From: an uncultured Alphaproteobacteria bacterium
GTDB lineage: Bacteria > Pseudomonadota > Alphaproteobacteria > Caulobacterales > Aquidulcibacteraceae
Reading direction: 5' to 3'
Length of the DNA stretch: 64,000 nucleotides
Assembly: GCA_902826335.1 (NCBI GenBank)
Contig: CADEEL010000006.1
Span: forward strand, 46,216 to 110,215
Shown here: positions 8,701 through 17,954 of the stretch, piece by piece
Layout of the letters: each line of letters starts with the position of its first letter
How positions within the stretch are numbered: position 1 is the stretch's first letter
Program-made: the position numbers and the translations under genes
Notes under the pieces: generated by a model
The model's database searches: none
What the model was told of the DNA's origin: nothing
Seen by the model: only the letters and a program-made list of their open reading frames with translations

Positions 8701-10053
8701 ATGGCTTCCGCCGCTGAGCAACTCGCCGCCAACGTCAATTTCGCCGCCTTCGCCAAGGCGACGGAGCTGCAAAAACGCATATGGTTCACGCTGGGCGCGC
8801 TCGTCGTCTATCGGCTCGGCACGTACATCCCCATTCCCGGCGTCGACATGCAGGCGTTCGCGCAGGCGTTTCAGAGCCAGGCTGGCGGCATCCTGGGGAT
8901 GTTCAACACGTTTTCGGGCGGCGCGGTCGAGCGCATGGCGGTGTTCGCGCTCAATGTGATGCCGTACATTTCGGCCTCGATCATCATCCAATTGCTGGCC
9001 ACCACCTCGCCCTCGCTCGAGCGGTTGAAGAAGGAAGGCGAGGCTGGCCGCAAGCAGCTCAATCAATACACGCGCTACCTCACCGTGGCGCTGGCGCTGC
9101 TGCAGAGCTACGGCATCGCCATCGGCCTGCAGGGCACGACCGGCGTCGTCACCAATCCGGGCCTCTTCTTCGTCGCCTCAACCATGATCACGCTCACGGG
9201 CGGGACCATGTTCCTGATGTGGTTAGGTGAGCAGATCACCGCGCGCGGCGTGGGCAACGGCATCTCCCTGATCATCTTCGCGGGCATCGTCGCCGGCTTG
9301 CCGACGGCGATTTTCCAGACGCTCAGCCTGGGCGCGGAAGGCGCCCTCTCGGTCATCGGCATTTTGGCCATTGTGGTCATTCTCGTCGCCGTCACGATCT
9401 TCATCGTGTTCATGGAGCGCTCGCAGCGCCGCCTTGTGGTGCAGTATCCCAAGCGCCAGGTCGGCAACCGGATGTTCATGGGCGAAAGCTCGTTCCTGCC
9501 GCTCAAAATCAACACATCAGGGGTCATCCCGCCGATCTTCGCGTCCTCTCTGTTGCTGCTGCCGTCAACGATCATCAGCTTTGTCGGGCAGGCGAATACG
9601 GCCTCAATGCCGTGGCTGCAGGAAGTCGTCGGCATGCTGGGCTATGGCCAGCCGCTGCATCTGGCGCTCTACGCGGCCGGCATCGTCTTCTTTTGTTTCT
9701 TCTACACGTCGATCGTGTTCAACCCGGAAGAGACGGCGGACAATCTGCGTAAATATGGCGGCTTCCTGCCGGGCATCCGGCCGGGCAAGAACACCGCCGC
9801 TTACCTCGATTATGTGTTGACGCGGCTGACCGTGATCGGCGCGGCCTACATCACGCTGGTGTGCATTCTGCCGGAAATTCTGATCTCTTATTACAACGTT
9901 CCTTTCTATCTCGGCGGCACCTCGATCTTGATCGTCGTCTCCGTCACCATGGACACGGTGACGCAAATCCAGTCGCACCTCGTCGCGCACCAATATGAAG
10001 GGCTGATCAAGCGCTCGAAAATGCGGGGCGGCGCGGCCCCGGCGCGGCGATGA
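8701..10053 (+). CDS. secY: Preprotein translocase subunit SecY
   Basis: SecY is the channel of the Sec translocon in the inner membrane. It has 450 residues and about ten hydrophobic segments. Signatures include the N-terminal TLGALVVYRLGTYIPIPGVD, the plug region GGAVERMAVFALNVMPYISA, NGISLIIFAGIVAGLP and the cytoplasmic GIRPGKNTAAYLDYVLTRLT. The C-terminal [10 protein letters not shown] is basic. It overlaps adk by 4 bp (ATGA), the usual secY-adk coupling. Confidence 0.98.
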   Translation: MASAAEQLAANVNFAAFAKATELQKRIWFTLGALVVYRLGTYIPIPGVDMQAFAQAFQSQAGGILGMFNTFSGGAVERMAVFALNVMPYISASIIIQLLATTSPSLERLKKEGEAGRKQLNQYTRYLTVALALLQSYGIAIGLQGTTGVVTNPGLFFVASTMITLTGGTMFLMWLGEQITARGVGNGISLIIFAGIVAGLPTAIFQTLSLGAEGALSVIGILAIVVILVAVTIFIVFMERSQRRLVVQYPKRQVGNRMFMGESSFLPLKINTSGVIPPIFASSLLLLPSTIISFVGQANTASMPWLQEVVGMLGYGQPLHLALYAAGIVFFCFFYTSIVFNPEETADNLRKYGGFLPGIRPGKNTAAYLDYVLTRLTVIGAAYITLVCILPEILISYYNVPFYLGGTSILIVVSVTMDTVTQIQSHLVAHQYEGLIKRSKMRGGAAPARR

Positions 10054-10628
10054 ATCTCATCCTGTTTGGCCCGCCGGCGGCGGGTAAGGGCACGCAGGCC
10101 AAACGCCTCGTCGATGAGCGCGGCTTCATTCAGCTGTCGACCGGCGATCTTTTGCGCGCCGCGCGCAAGAGCGGCGCCGAACTCGGCCAGCGCGTGGCCG
10201 CGATCATGGATTCCGGCGCGCTCGTTTCGGACGACATCGTGATCGCGCTCATCGAGGAGCAACTCGCCGCCCATGCGGGGGCGAGTTTCATCTTTGACGG
10301 CTTTCCCCGCACGCTCGCCCAGGCGGACGCGCTGGACGCCCTGCTGGCGCGCCATGGCGCGCGGATCGACCTCGTCATTCGCCTGGAGGTCGATGAGGCC
10401 GCGCTGATCGCCCGCGTAACGAAGCGGTTCGAGGCGGAGGGCAGGGCCGACGATAACCCCGAGAGCTTTAAGGTCCGCCTCAAGGCCTATTCGGACCAGA
10501 CCGCCCCGCTCGCGGCCCATTACAAGGCGCAAGGCAAGCTGGCGGGGGTGGACGGCATGGCCCCGATCGAGGCGGTGGCGGGGGCGATTTCGGCGGCATT
10601 ACAGCGGCTGGGGGGCGGGGCCGCCTAA
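10050..10628 (+). CDS. adk: Adenylate kinase (short-lid form)
   Basis: Adk catalyses ATP + AMP = 2 ADP in the cytoplasm. The 192-residue protein has the P-loop [10 protein letters not shown] at residues 7-16, the AMP-binding STGDLLRAA and the [14 protein letters not shown] motif. The lid between [17 protein letters not shown] is short and lacks the four-Cys zinc knuckle, matching the short form common in Alphaproteobacteria (about 190 against 215 residues). It is translationally coupled to secY. Confidence 0.97.
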   Translation: MNLILFGPPAAGKGTQAKRLVDERGFIQLSTGDLLRAARKSGAELGQRVAAIMDSGALVSDDIVIALIEEQLAAHAGASFIFDGFPRTLAQADALDALLARHGARIDLVIRLEVDEAALIARVTKRFEAEGRADDNPESFKVRLKAYSDQTAPLAAHYKAQGKLAGVDGMAPIEAVAGAISAALQRLGGGAA

Positions 10629-10646
10629 ACGCCGCATGCGCCGGCA

Positions 10647-10674
10647 TTGACGCGGCATTTCGCCTCGCTATAAC
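10647..10674 (+). promoter_or_regulatory. Putative sigma-70 promoter for rpsM-rpsK-rpoA-rplQ
   Basis: TTGACG (10647-10652) and TATAAC (10669-10674) are separated by 16 bp, close to the housekeeping consensus. They lie in the 134-bp adk-rpsM gap, so transcription would begin near 10681 and leave an ~80-nt leader. An internal promoter for the alpha operon would explain this unusually wide spacer. Found by eye only. Confidence 0.45.
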
Positions 10675-10762
10675 CGGCCGCTTCGCGCAGGTTTTGACCG
10701 CGTCTCCGGCACGGCCGTCCAGGCCGGCGGGACAGCGGCGTTTTTCATTTTGGAGTTCTCCC

Positions 10763-11143
10763 ATGGCGCGTATCGCCGGCGTCAATATTCCCACCAACAA
10801 GCGCGTCGTCATCGCGCTCCAGTATATCCACGGCATCGGCAAGGCCCACGCCAAGGATATCTGCGAGAAAGTGGGCGTCGAGGCCGAACGCCGGGTCAGC
10901 CAATTGACCGACGCTGAAGTGCTGCAGATCCGCGAAACCATCGATCGCGATTATGCGGTCGAGGGCGATCTGCGGCGCGAAACAGCCCAGAACATCAAGC
11001 GGCTGATGGACCTCGGCAGCTATCGCGGCCTGCGCCATCGGCGCGGGCTGCCAGTGCGCGGCCAGCGCACCCACACCAACGCCCGCACCCGGAAAGGGCC
11101 CTCCAAGCCTATCGCCGGCAAGAAGCAAGCCACCAAGAAATAA
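10763..11143 (+). CDS. rpsM: 30S ribosomal protein S13
   Basis: S13 forms bridges between the small-subunit head and L5/L31 and contacts the P-site tRNA. The family start [19 protein letters not shown] at 10763 follows TTTTGGAGTTCTCCC, with GGAG as ribosome binding site. It has 126 residues, with the C-terminal basic signature [19 protein letters not shown]. It begins the alpha operon; rpmJ, often found here in other phyla, is absent. Confidence 0.97.
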   Translation: MARIAGVNIPTNKRVVIALQYIHGIGKAHAKDICEKVGVEAERRVSQLTDAEVLQIRETIDRDYAVEGDLRRETAQNIKRLMDLGSYRGLRHRRGLPVRGQRTHTNARTRKGPSKPIAGKKQATKK

Positions 11144-11167
11144 GACGTTTTCTGATCGAGAGTTGAA

Positions 11168-11557
11168 ATGGCCAAGGAAGCAACCCGCGTTAAGAAGCGC
11201 GAACGCAAAAACATCGTGTCTGGCGTCGCCCACGTCGCGGCGTCGTTCAACAACACGATGATCACCATCGCCGACGCGCAAGGCAACACGATCGCCTGGT
11301 GCTCGTCCGGCGCGATGGGATTCAAGGGATCGCGGAAATCCACGCCCTATGCCGCGCAGGTCGCCGCCGAGGAGGCGGGTCGCAAGGCCATGGAACATGG
11401 CATGCGCACGCTTGAGGTCGAGGTGTCTGGGCCGGGCTCGGGCCGCGAAAGCGCGCTCCGGGCGCTGCAGGCGGTTGGCTTCACCGTCACGGCGATCAAG
11501 GACGTGACGCCGATCCCGCACAATGGGTGCCGGCCGCCCAAGCGGCGCCGGGTCTAA
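11168..11557 (+). CDS. rpsK: 30S ribosomal protein S11
   Basis: S11 lines the platform near the E-site and Shine-Dalgarno helix. It has 129 residues, with [19 protein letters not shown], the [14 protein letters not shown] loop and the end [16 protein letters not shown], all diagnostic. It is 24 nt after rpsM. A 69-nt gap with no evident gene separates it from rpoA. Confidence 0.98.
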   Translation: MAKEATRVKKRERKNIVSGVAHVAASFNNTMITIADAQGNTIAWCSSGAMGFKGSRKSTPYAAQVAAEEAGRKAMEHGMRTLEVEVSGPGSGRESALRALQAVGFTVTAIKDVTPIPHNGCRPPKRRRV

Positions 11558-11626
11558 CCCAAGCGCTCATCCGTATGCGCCTCAATTGGGCGCGCCCACA
11601 TTGTCGAATGCCGAAGGCGAACGCCC

Positions 11627-12652
11627 ATGATGTCGATTGAACGCAACTGGCTTGAACTCATCAGGCCCAAGAAACCAATCGTCGAGCACGATTACGATCC
11701 CGCGCGCCGCGCCACGCTGACGGCCGAGCCGCTCGAGCGCGGCTTTGGCATGACGCTGGGCAATTCGCTGCGCCGCGTGCTGCTCTCCTCGTTGCAGGGC
11801 GCTGCGATCACGGCGGTGCAGATCGACGGGGTCGTGCACGAATTTTCGTCCATCCCCGGCATTCGCGAAGATGTGACGGACATTGTCCTCAATCTCAAGC
11901 AGGTCGCCATTCGCATGCGCGGCGAAGGCCCAAAGAAGGTGATGCTCAAGGCCCAAGGGCCCGGCGAGGTGAAGGCCAAGGACATCCAGACCGTCTCGGA
12001 CATGGAGATCCTCAATCCGGACCATGTCATCTGCACGCTGGATGACAGCGCCTCGTTCCGCGCCGAGCTCACGATCAACAACGGCAAGGGCTATGTGCCA
12101 GCCGAGCACAATCGCCCCGACGATGCGCCCATCGGCCTCATCGCCATCGACGCGATTTATTCGCCGGTGCGCCGCGTCGCTTATCGCGTCGAGAACACAC
12201 GCGAAGGCCAGGTGCTCGATTACGACAAGCTGATCATGGACGTGGAGACCAATGGCGCGCTCCGCCCCGAGGACGCGATCGCTTACGCCGCACGCATCCT
12301 GCAAGACCAGCTGCAAGTGTTCATCACATTCGAGGAGCCGAAGGCGAAGAAGGAAGGCCTGGCAGACAAGCCGGACCTGCCGTTCAATCCCGCGCTGCTC
12401 AAGAAGGTTGATGAGCTGGAGCTGTCGGTCCGTTCGGCCAACTGTCTAAAGAACGATAATATCGTTTACATCGGCGATCTCATCCAGAAGTCCGAGGGCG
12501 AAATGCTGCGCACGCCGAATTTCGGCCGCAAGAGCCTCAACGAGATCAAGGAAGTGCTGGCCACGATGGGGCTTCATCTCGGCATGCCGGTGGAGAATTG
12601 GCCGCCGGAAAATATTGAAGACCTGGCCAAGAAATACGAGGATGCGATCTGA
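11627..12652 (+). CDS. rpoA: DNA-directed RNA polymerase subunit alpha
   Basis: The alpha subunit dimerises to nucleate RNA polymerase assembly, and its C-terminal domain binds UP elements and activators. It has 341 residues. The N-terminal domain has [19 protein letters not shown] (residues ~33-51) and the C-terminal domain has [19 protein letters not shown]. Two adjacent ATGs (11627, 11630) could start it; a GGCGAA lies upstream but no strong Shine-Dalgarno. Full-length with no missing motif. Confidence 0.98.
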   Translation: MMSIERNWLELIRPKKPIVEHDYDPARRATLTAEPLERGFGMTLGNSLRRVLLSSLQGAAITAVQIDGVVHEFSSIPGIREDVTDIVLNLKQVAIRMRGEGPKKVMLKAQGPGEVKAKDIQTVSDMEILNPDHVICTLDDSASFRAELTINNGKGYVPAEHNRPDDAPIGLIAIDAIYSPVRRVAYRVENTREGQVLDYDKLIMDVETNGALRPEDAIAYAARILQDQLQVFITFEEPKAKKEGLADKPDLPFNPALLKKVDELELSVRSANCLKNDNIVYIGDLIQKSEGEMLRTPNFGRKSLNEIKEVLATMGLHLGMPVENWPPENIEDLAKKYEDAI

Positions 12653-12694
12653 TCCCCCTACTCGGATCATCGCCTAGGAATTGAGAGCACGATC

Positions 12695-13108
12695 ATGCGT
12701 CACGGCATCGCCCAGAAGAAGCTCAATCGCACCGCGAGCCATCGCACCGCCATGTTCGCGAACATGGCCGCCGCGCTCATCAAGCACGAGCAGATCGTAA
12801 CGACCTTGCCGAAGGCCAAGGCGCTGCGCCCCGTCGTGGAGAAGCTGGTGACCTTGTCCAAGCGCGGCGATCTCTCAGCGCGCCGTCTGGCGGCTTCGCG
12901 CCTTCGCGACGAGGCGATGACGCACAAGCTCTTCGAAACGCTCGGCCCCCGCTACAAGGCGCGCGCCGGCGGCTATACGCGCGTGCTGAAGGCCGGCTTC
13001 CGGTATGGCGATAACGCGCCGCTGGCTGTCATCGAATTCGTTGATCGCGATGAAAGCGCCAAGGGCCAAGATAGCGGGCCGGCAGAACGGTCCGGCGACG
13101 CAGACTAA
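12695..13108 (+). CDS. rplQ: 50S ribosomal protein L17
   Basis: L17 sits near the tunnel exit. It has 137 residues, with the diagnostic [17 protein letters not shown] opening and [20 protein letters not shown] in the second half. An acidic tail ([19 protein letters not shown]) extends beyond the usual ~120 residues. It is the last gene of the super-operon. I see no clear intrinsic terminator in the bases after it. Confidence 0.97.
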   Translation: MRHGIAQKKLNRTASHRTAMFANMAAALIKHEQIVTTLPKAKALRPVVEKLVTLSKRGDLSARRLAASRLRDEAMTHKLFETLGPRYKARAGGYTRVLKAGFRYGDNAPLAVIEFVDRDESAKGQDSGPAERSGDAD

Positions 13109-13223
13109 GATAGCTATTCGCGCCGATTACCCCAGGTCGACATTCATCAGCTGATTTGCCGCCGTAGGCTGCAAGCTGCAACCGGGTCACGTTGGCTCAT
13201 GGTGCTCCGCCACTAGGCATGTG

Positions 13224-13517
13224 CTATTGTCCAGGGGTGGTCGTGCCGGATCGATTTTGCAGGCGACTTAAATTTTGCTGCGTGCGTTCAGCAGTTTCGC
13301 GCTCGGCGCGCTCGCTGACGCAACGGCGTACGCCGAGTCTGCTGCCGAGCGTCGGTTCGCGGCGGCAGATTACCCGTTCCGGGGCGCCTTCAGCGGCCGC
13401 ATCGATCGCCGCAGTCTCCTGCACCTGGGCCGTTGCTACAGCATCAGGCGCGCCAGGCGCCGGTTCCGGTTCACCGGCAACGGCCTGAAGCAAAACTGCA
13501 ACAACCATTCCAAGCAT
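13224..13517 (-). CDS. Small secreted protein with paired-Cys GSRL motif
   Basis: This minus-strand gene of 97 residues is found in the otherwise empty space after rplQ. ATG at 13517 has GGAG 7 nt upstream, which favours it over the nearby ATG at 13523. Residues 1-15 (MLGMVVAVLLQAVAG) are a signal peptide, followed by an Ala/Pro/Glu linker. The C-terminal half has the pattern RVICRREPTLGSRLGVRRC, two cysteines framing a GSRL core. I recognise this pattern from short uncharacterised exported proteins of Caulobacterales and relatives. No function is known; a periplasmic location is inferred. Confidence 0.7.
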   Translation of the reverse strand: MLGMVVAVLLQAVAGEPEPAPGAPDAVATAQVQETAAIDAAAEGAPERVICRREPTLGSRLGVRRCVSERAERETAERTQQNLSRLQNRSGTTTPGQ

Positions 13518-13741
13518 AAGCATTCTCCAACAATTCCGTGGCCTGGGCGACGGCACCTAAACGTCGCGTCGATAAGCACCGGGCGTTGACGCGGGTGCGC
13601 GGGCAGGCGCTCAATACTAGGTCTCCACGCTTATCACAACATTCGGCGAAGCCGCGTCTATAAGAAGGCGACGACTGACACGCGGTAGGCGACGATTGCA
13701 TCAGAGGTGCGCCGCGCGTCTTATTGCCCTAGTTGGGGTAC

Positions 13742-15061
13742 ATGTCCGATCTCTTCGAAGCCGCCGGCTTGGACCAGGGCGCCCCACGTCCGCTGGCCGA
13801 TCGCCTTCGCCCGCAAACCCTCTCCGAAGTCGTGGGCCAGGATCATCTGCTCGCGCCAGACTCGCCGATCGGGCGCATGCTGGCGCAGAAGCGCTTGGCT
13901 TCCATGGTGCTGTGGGGGCCGCCTGGCGTTGGCAAGACGACCATAGCGCGCCTGCTCGCTCAGGAGACGAATCTCCATTTCGAACAGGTGAGCGCCGTCT
14001 TCTCCGGGGTCGCGGACCTGCGCAAAGTGTTCGAGGCCGCGAAGGCCCGGCGCAGCGCCGGCCAGGGCACGCTGCTTTTTGTCGATGAAATTCATCGCTT
14101 CAACCGTGCGCAGCAGGATGGCTTTCTACCGTACGTAGAGCAGGGCGTCGTCACCCTCGTGGGCGCGACGACCGAAAATCCCAGCTTCGAGATCAACGCG
14201 GCGCTCTTGTCGCGTGCACAGGTTTTTGTGCTCAAGCGGTTGGATGAGGCGGCGCTGGAGAAACTCCTCGTACGCGCTGAAGCCCTGCTGCAGTGCGGGC
14301 TGCCATTGACGCAGGAGGCGCGCGGCGCCCTCACGGCGATGGCCGATGGAGACGGGCGCTATCTCCTCAGTCTCGCGGAGGAATTGTCCAGTCTCGGCGC
14401 GCGCGCGCAGCTCGCGCCGGGCGATCTTGGCAAGTTCCTGCAAAAGCGCGCCCCGGCCTACGACAAGGATCGCGAGGAGCACTACAATCTCATCTCCGCG
14501 CTGCACAAAAGCCTGCGCGGCTCCGATCCCGACGCGGCGCTCTATTGGCTTGCGCGCATGGTGATCGGCGGGGAGGACCTGCTCTTCATCGCGCGCCGGC
14601 TGGTGCGCGCGGCGGCTGAGGATGTGGGCCTTGCCGATCCCACCGCGCTGCTCATCGCCAATGCCGCGAAGGACGCGGTGCATTTCATAGGCCCGCCCGA
14701 GGCCGAACTCCATCTCGCCCAAGCGGTCCTGCACATCGCCACCGCGCCGAAATCCAACGCGGCTTACACGGCATGGAAGGCCGCCAAGGCCGCCGCCAGC
14801 GAGACAGGAACGCTCATGCCCCCGAAGCACATCCTCAATGCGCCCACCACGCTGATGGGCGAGCTCGGCTACGGCAAGGGTTATGAGTACGATCATGACA
14901 CCGAGGGCGGATTTTCCGGCCAGAATTATTTTCCAGAAGACATGAAACGGCGGCGCTTCTATCAGCCGACGGAGCGCGGGCGCGAGGCCGCGATCAAGGA
15001 GCGGCTGGCGCAATGGGCCAAGCTCAGAACGGAGAATTCCAGCGGTGGCGCTGCAGGTTGA
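13742..15061 (+). CDS. rarA: Replication-associated recombination protein RarA (MgsA/YcaJ)
   Basis: RarA is a AAA+ ATPase related to clamp loaders that acts at stalled replication forks. The ATG at 13742 (MSDLFEAAG) is preferred over an in-frame TTG at 13733 because family members start MSDLF. It has 439 residues. Walker A is GPPGVGKTT near residue 57, Walker B is LLFVDEIHRFN, sensor 1 is VGATTENPSF. The C-terminal tetramerisation region contains GYGKGYEYDHD and QNYFPE, both diagnostic. No operon partner is evident. Confidence 0.95.
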   Translation: MSDLFEAAGLDQGAPRPLADRLRPQTLSEVVGQDHLLAPDSPIGRMLAQKRLASMVLWGPPGVGKTTIARLLAQETNLHFEQVSAVFSGVADLRKVFEAAKARRSAGQGTLLFVDEIHRFNRAQQDGFLPYVEQGVVTLVGATTENPSFEINAALLSRAQVFVLKRLDEAALEKLLVRAEALLQCGLPLTQEARGALTAMADGDGRYLLSLAEELSSLGARAQLAPGDLGKFLQKRAPAYDKDREEHYNLISALHKSLRGSDPDAALYWLARMVIGGEDLLFIARRLVRAAAEDVGLADPTALLIANAAKDAVHFIGPPEAELHLAQAVLHIATAPKSNAAYTAWKAAKAAASETGTLMPPKHILNAPTTLMGELGYGKGYEYDHDTEGGFSGQNYFPEDMKRRRFYQPTERGREAAIKERLAQWAKLRTENSSGGAAG

Positions 15062-15117
15062 TGCGGCGCAAGGCGCGGGTGCGCGATTGGACCTAAACGG
15101 CGCGCCAGGAGGCGCTC

Positions 15118-15711
15118 ATGGCTCGTATTTTTCTGCTCTATGGAACCACCGAAGGGCATACCCGGAAGGTGGTTGACTTCGTCGCCGAGCGGCTGCGTCA
15201 AAAGGGGCTCGAGGTCGATGTGCATGACGCCCTTCATTTCGTGGATGCGTTCGATCCCAAGGCCTATGGCGGCGCGCTGATCGCGGCCTCGCTGCACATT
15301 GGCAAATATCAGGCGCCGGTGCGCCGCTTTGCGAAACAATGCGCGACGGCGCTCACACAATTGCCGAATGCATTCCTGAGCGTGTCGCTCGCGGCGGCCG
15401 GGCACGAGGAAGAGGATGCGGCGGGCTTGAAGGAGTGCGTGGAGAATTTCCAAGAAGAAACGCAATGGCGACCGCAGGAAGTGCAGCACATAGCCGGCGC
15501 CTTCCGCTACACCGAGTACGATTTCTTCAAAAAATGGATCATGAAGCGCATCGCCAGGGACAAGGGCGCGCCCGTCGACACAAGTCGCGATTGGGAGCTG
15601 ACTGATTGGGAGGCGCTGGGACGCGCCATCGACGCTTTCGCGGCGCGGCTGCCGGCCATTGCGGTTTCAGGCCGAGTGGAGACCGGATCGGCTGCTCGTA
15701 AATCGCAATAG
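15118..15711 (+). CDS. HemG-like flavodoxin (menaquinone-dependent protoporphyrinogen oxidase family)
   Basis: The 197-residue protein has a flavodoxin fold. The FMN phosphate loop LYGTTEGHTRK is at residues 7-17. The 50s-loop equivalent is AASLHIGKYQ and the region VSLAAAGHEEEDAAG matches the long-chain insertion typical of HemG. GGAGG lies 5 nt before the ATG. HemG oxidises protoporphyrinogen IX to protoporphyrin IX with quinone as acceptor. Whether this protein does so here is inferred, since many Alphaproteobacteria use HemJ, and a role as a general electron-transfer flavodoxin is possible. Confidence 0.75.
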   Translation: MARIFLLYGTTEGHTRKVVDFVAERLRQKGLEVDVHDALHFVDAFDPKAYGGALIAASLHIGKYQAPVRRFAKQCATALTQLPNAFLSVSLAAAGHEEEDAAGLKECVENFQEETQWRPQEVQHIAGAFRYTEYDFFKKWIMKRIARDKGAPVDTSRDWELTDWEALGRAIDAFAARLPAIAVSGRVETGSAARKSQ

Positions 15712-15855
15712 CCTACAAATTCGTCCGCGTTCTCCCTCATTTTCGATATTTCGAAAACCAAAAACCAAGCCGGAATACCGGCTTCCACTTCTCCCGAACG
15801 CGGAGCAGGGAGCGCAGAAGCTTGCGAAAGCGGGGGGACTCGCCCAGATCGGCGC

Positions 15856-16593
15856 GTGAAGAAACAAGTCCACCAGGGTCTGTCCGCGACGGACGCCGCC
15901 TACGCCCGCTCATTCCTCCTCCACGAGGACGCGCACATCCTCGTCTTCAACAAGCCCGCTGGCCTTGCCGTGCAGGGCGGCGCGGGCGTCGCCCAAAGCC
16001 TGGAAAGTCTCCTTGCCGCTTTCGCCAAATCCAACGGCAAGCGCCCACGCCTTGTGCATCGGCTCGACCGCGAGACCAGCGGCCTCATCGTCGCTGCGCG
16101 CACGAAGCCGGCGGCCGCTTTTCTCAGCGCGGCCTTCGCCGAGCGCCGCGTGGAGAAAACCTATCTCGCAATCGTGTGCGGCGGCGCGCCCGCGCCGGCT
16201 GCGGGGGAGATCGAAGCGCCACTGAACAAGGCCAAACGCGCGGGGCTGGACGTGATGGAGGTCGCCGCGGGCGGACAGGTTGCGCGCACGATCTACCAAA
16301 CCCTGTCCGCGACGGCGCAGGCCGCGCTGGTTGAACTCAGGCCCGAAACCGGACGCATGCATCAATTACGCGTCCACCTCGCGCATATCGGCCGGCCGAT
16401 TTTCGGCGATGGCAAGTATGGCGGTCTGTTCGCCATGAGCGACGTGGCCGCGCCAGGCCTCATGCTGCATGCGGCGCGCCTAAAGATCCCTCACCCCGCC
16501 GGCGGCGCCATGGAATTCACGGCCCCGCCTCCGGCCGCCTTAGCGCAAATCGTCGCGCGGTTGGGGCTGAAACTGGCGGAAAGCGGCGCATAG
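15856..16593 (+). CDS. RluA-family RNA pseudouridine synthase without S4 domain
   Basis: Pseudouridine synthases of this family isomerise specific uridines in rRNA or tRNA. The 245-residue product starts at a GTG and goes straight into the catalytic domain. LLHEDAHILVFNKPAGLAVQGG is near residue 20, and the catalytic HRLDRETSGL has its aspartate near residue 70. LRPETGRMHQLRVHL and HIGRPIFGDGKYG follow. It lacks an N-terminal S4 domain, so it resembles RluA/TruC more than RluC/D. The exact target cannot be read from sequence. Confidence 0.9.
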   Translation: MKKQVHQGLSATDAAYARSFLLHEDAHILVFNKPAGLAVQGGAGVAQSLESLLAAFAKSNGKRPRLVHRLDRETSGLIVAARTKPAAAFLSAAFAERRVEKTYLAIVCGGAPAPAAGEIEAPLNKAKRAGLDVMEVAAGGQVARTIYQTLSATAQAALVELRPETGRMHQLRVHLAHIGRPIFGDGKYGGLFAMSDVAAPGLMLHAARLKIPHPAGGAMEFTAPPPAALAQIVARLGLKLAESGA

Positions 16594-16608
16594 GCATAAA
16601 AGCCGGGC

Positions 16609-16977
16609 GTGCAAAACCTTCTGCTTGTGGCTCTTGGCGGCGCCGTGGGCGCCGGCGCACGCTATGGCCTGAGCCTTCTCGCTGAACGGATGGGCGCCGC
16701 GAACTTCCCGTGGGCGACACTTGTGGTGAATGTCGGGGGCGGATTCGCCATGGGTCTCCTTGCTGGCTGGCTGGGCGCGGGCGGGCCGGCTTTGCGCCTC
16801 CTGCTCGGCGTGGGCCTGCTTGGGGGCTTCACGACGTTCTCGGCCTTTTCGATCGAAGCCGTGCGCTTGATCGAAGCCAATCAATGGGGCGCCGCGCTGG
16901 GTTACGTGGCGGCTTCGGTGTTTGTTTCGATCGGCGCGTGCTGGGTGGGGCTGGCGTTGGCGCGGAGCGCGGCATGA
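16609..16977 (+). CDS. crcB: Fluoride channel CrcB/Fluc
   Basis: CrcB is a small dimeric membrane channel that exports fluoride. It has 122 residues and four hydrophobic segments. The signatures are GGAVGAGARYG near the N-terminus, TLVVNVGGGFAMG with the conserved Asn, and the phenylalanine-box segment GFTTFSAFSIEA. It starts at a GTG only 15 nt after the pseudouridine synthase stop and overlaps the next synthase by 4 bp, so the three genes are probably co-transcribed. I saw no fluoride riboswitch upstream. Confidence 0.93.
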   Translation: MQNLLLVALGGAVGAGARYGLSLLAERMGAANFPWATLVVNVGGGFAMGLLAGWLGAGGPALRLLLGVGLLGGFTTFSAFSIEAVRLIEANQWGAALGYVAASVFVSIGACWVGLALARSAA

Positions 16978-17954
16978 AACTCGTCGAGCAAATCGCGGTC
17001 AGCCCAGACGAGGGCGAAGTTCGGCTCGATCGCTGGTTGCGGCGGCGCGCGCCGCATCTAACCCAGGGGCAGATCGAAAAGCTGGTGCGCACCGGCCAAG
17101 TGCGTGTCGATGGCGCGCGCGCGAAAGCGAACGATCGCCTCCAGGCTGGCCAGATCATCCGCGTACCGCCAATCCCTGAAGAGCGGCGCATGCCGCGCGG
17201 CGTCAGCGAACGCGATGTAGAATTCGTTCGAAGCCTTGTGCTGCACCGCGATGATGACGTGATCGTGCTCAACAAGCCGGCGGGCCTCGCAACCCAGGGC
17301 GGCGCGAAGACGCCCCGCCACATCGATGCGCTGCTTGATGGGCTCAAGTTCGAGCGCGAAGAGAAGCCTAAACTGGTGCATCGGCTGGACCGCGACACGT
17401 CCGGTTGCCTCGTGCTCGCGCGCCACCCACGCGCCGCGGCGCACCTGGCGGCGGCGTTTCGCGCGCGCGAGGCCGAGAAGATTTACTGGGCGATCGTGCT
17501 TGGCTCCCCGCGCCCGCTCTCCGGGCAAATCCGAGGCTGGATGTGCAAGAAGGCGGGCCCGGGCGAGGAAGACCGCGAGATGATGCGGCGGTGCGTGCAG
17601 ACCGACGAGGGCGCCGTTCATGCAATCACCGATTACGTCACCTTGTCCGACGCTGGCGGCAAGGCGGCGTGGGTGGCGTTGAAACCGCTCACCGGGCGCA
17701 CGCATCAATTGCGCTTTCATATGGCGGAGATCGGCTGCGCCATCGCTGGTGATCGCAAGTATACATGTGATCGCGCAACGCCTGGCGGGCTCGCCGATCA
17801 ACTGCACCTGCACGCGCGCGCGATCCGCATGCCCCATCCAAGCGGGGGAACGCTGCGCGTTGAAGCGCCGCTGCCGGCGCATATGGCGGCGGGGTTCGAG
17901 ACGCTTGGCTTCGACGCGCGCGAAGCGAAGGATGCGTTTGAGGTGTTTGCGTGA
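16974..17954 (+). CDS. RluC/RluD-type 23S rRNA pseudouridine synthase
   Basis: The start at 16974 (MKLVEQIAV) overlaps the crcB stop. It has 326 residues. An S4 RNA-binding domain (VRLDRWLRRRAPHLTQGQIEKL) occupies residues ~17-75. The catalytic domain carries NKPAGLATQGG, HRLDRDTSGCLVLAR with the catalytic Asp, and LTGRTHQLRFHM. The domain order and length match RluC, which modifies 23S rRNA in E. coli, but the target is inferred. Its stop overlaps the next GTG by 4 bp. Confidence 0.92.
   Translation: MKLVEQIAVSPDEGEVRLDRWLRRRAPHLTQGQIEKLVRTGQVRVDGARAKANDRLQAGQIIRVPPIPEERRMPRGVSERDVEFVRSLVLHRDDDVIVLNKPAGLATQGGAKTPRHIDALLDGLKFEREEKPKLVHRLDRDTSGCLVLARHPRAAAHLAAAFRAREAEKIYWAIVLGSPRPLSGQIRGWMCKKAGPGEEDREMMRRCVQTDEGAVHAITDYVTLSDAGGKAAWVALKPLTGRTHQLRFHMAEIGCAIAGDRKYTCDRATPGGLADQLHLHARAIRMPHPSGGTLRVEAPLPAHMAAGFETLGFDAREAKDAFEVFA

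Noticed and set aside
16594..16608. Fluoride riboswitch before crcB
   Set aside because: The gene starts 15 nt after the upstream stop, which is too short for a riboswitch, and no pseudoknot-like sequence was seen.
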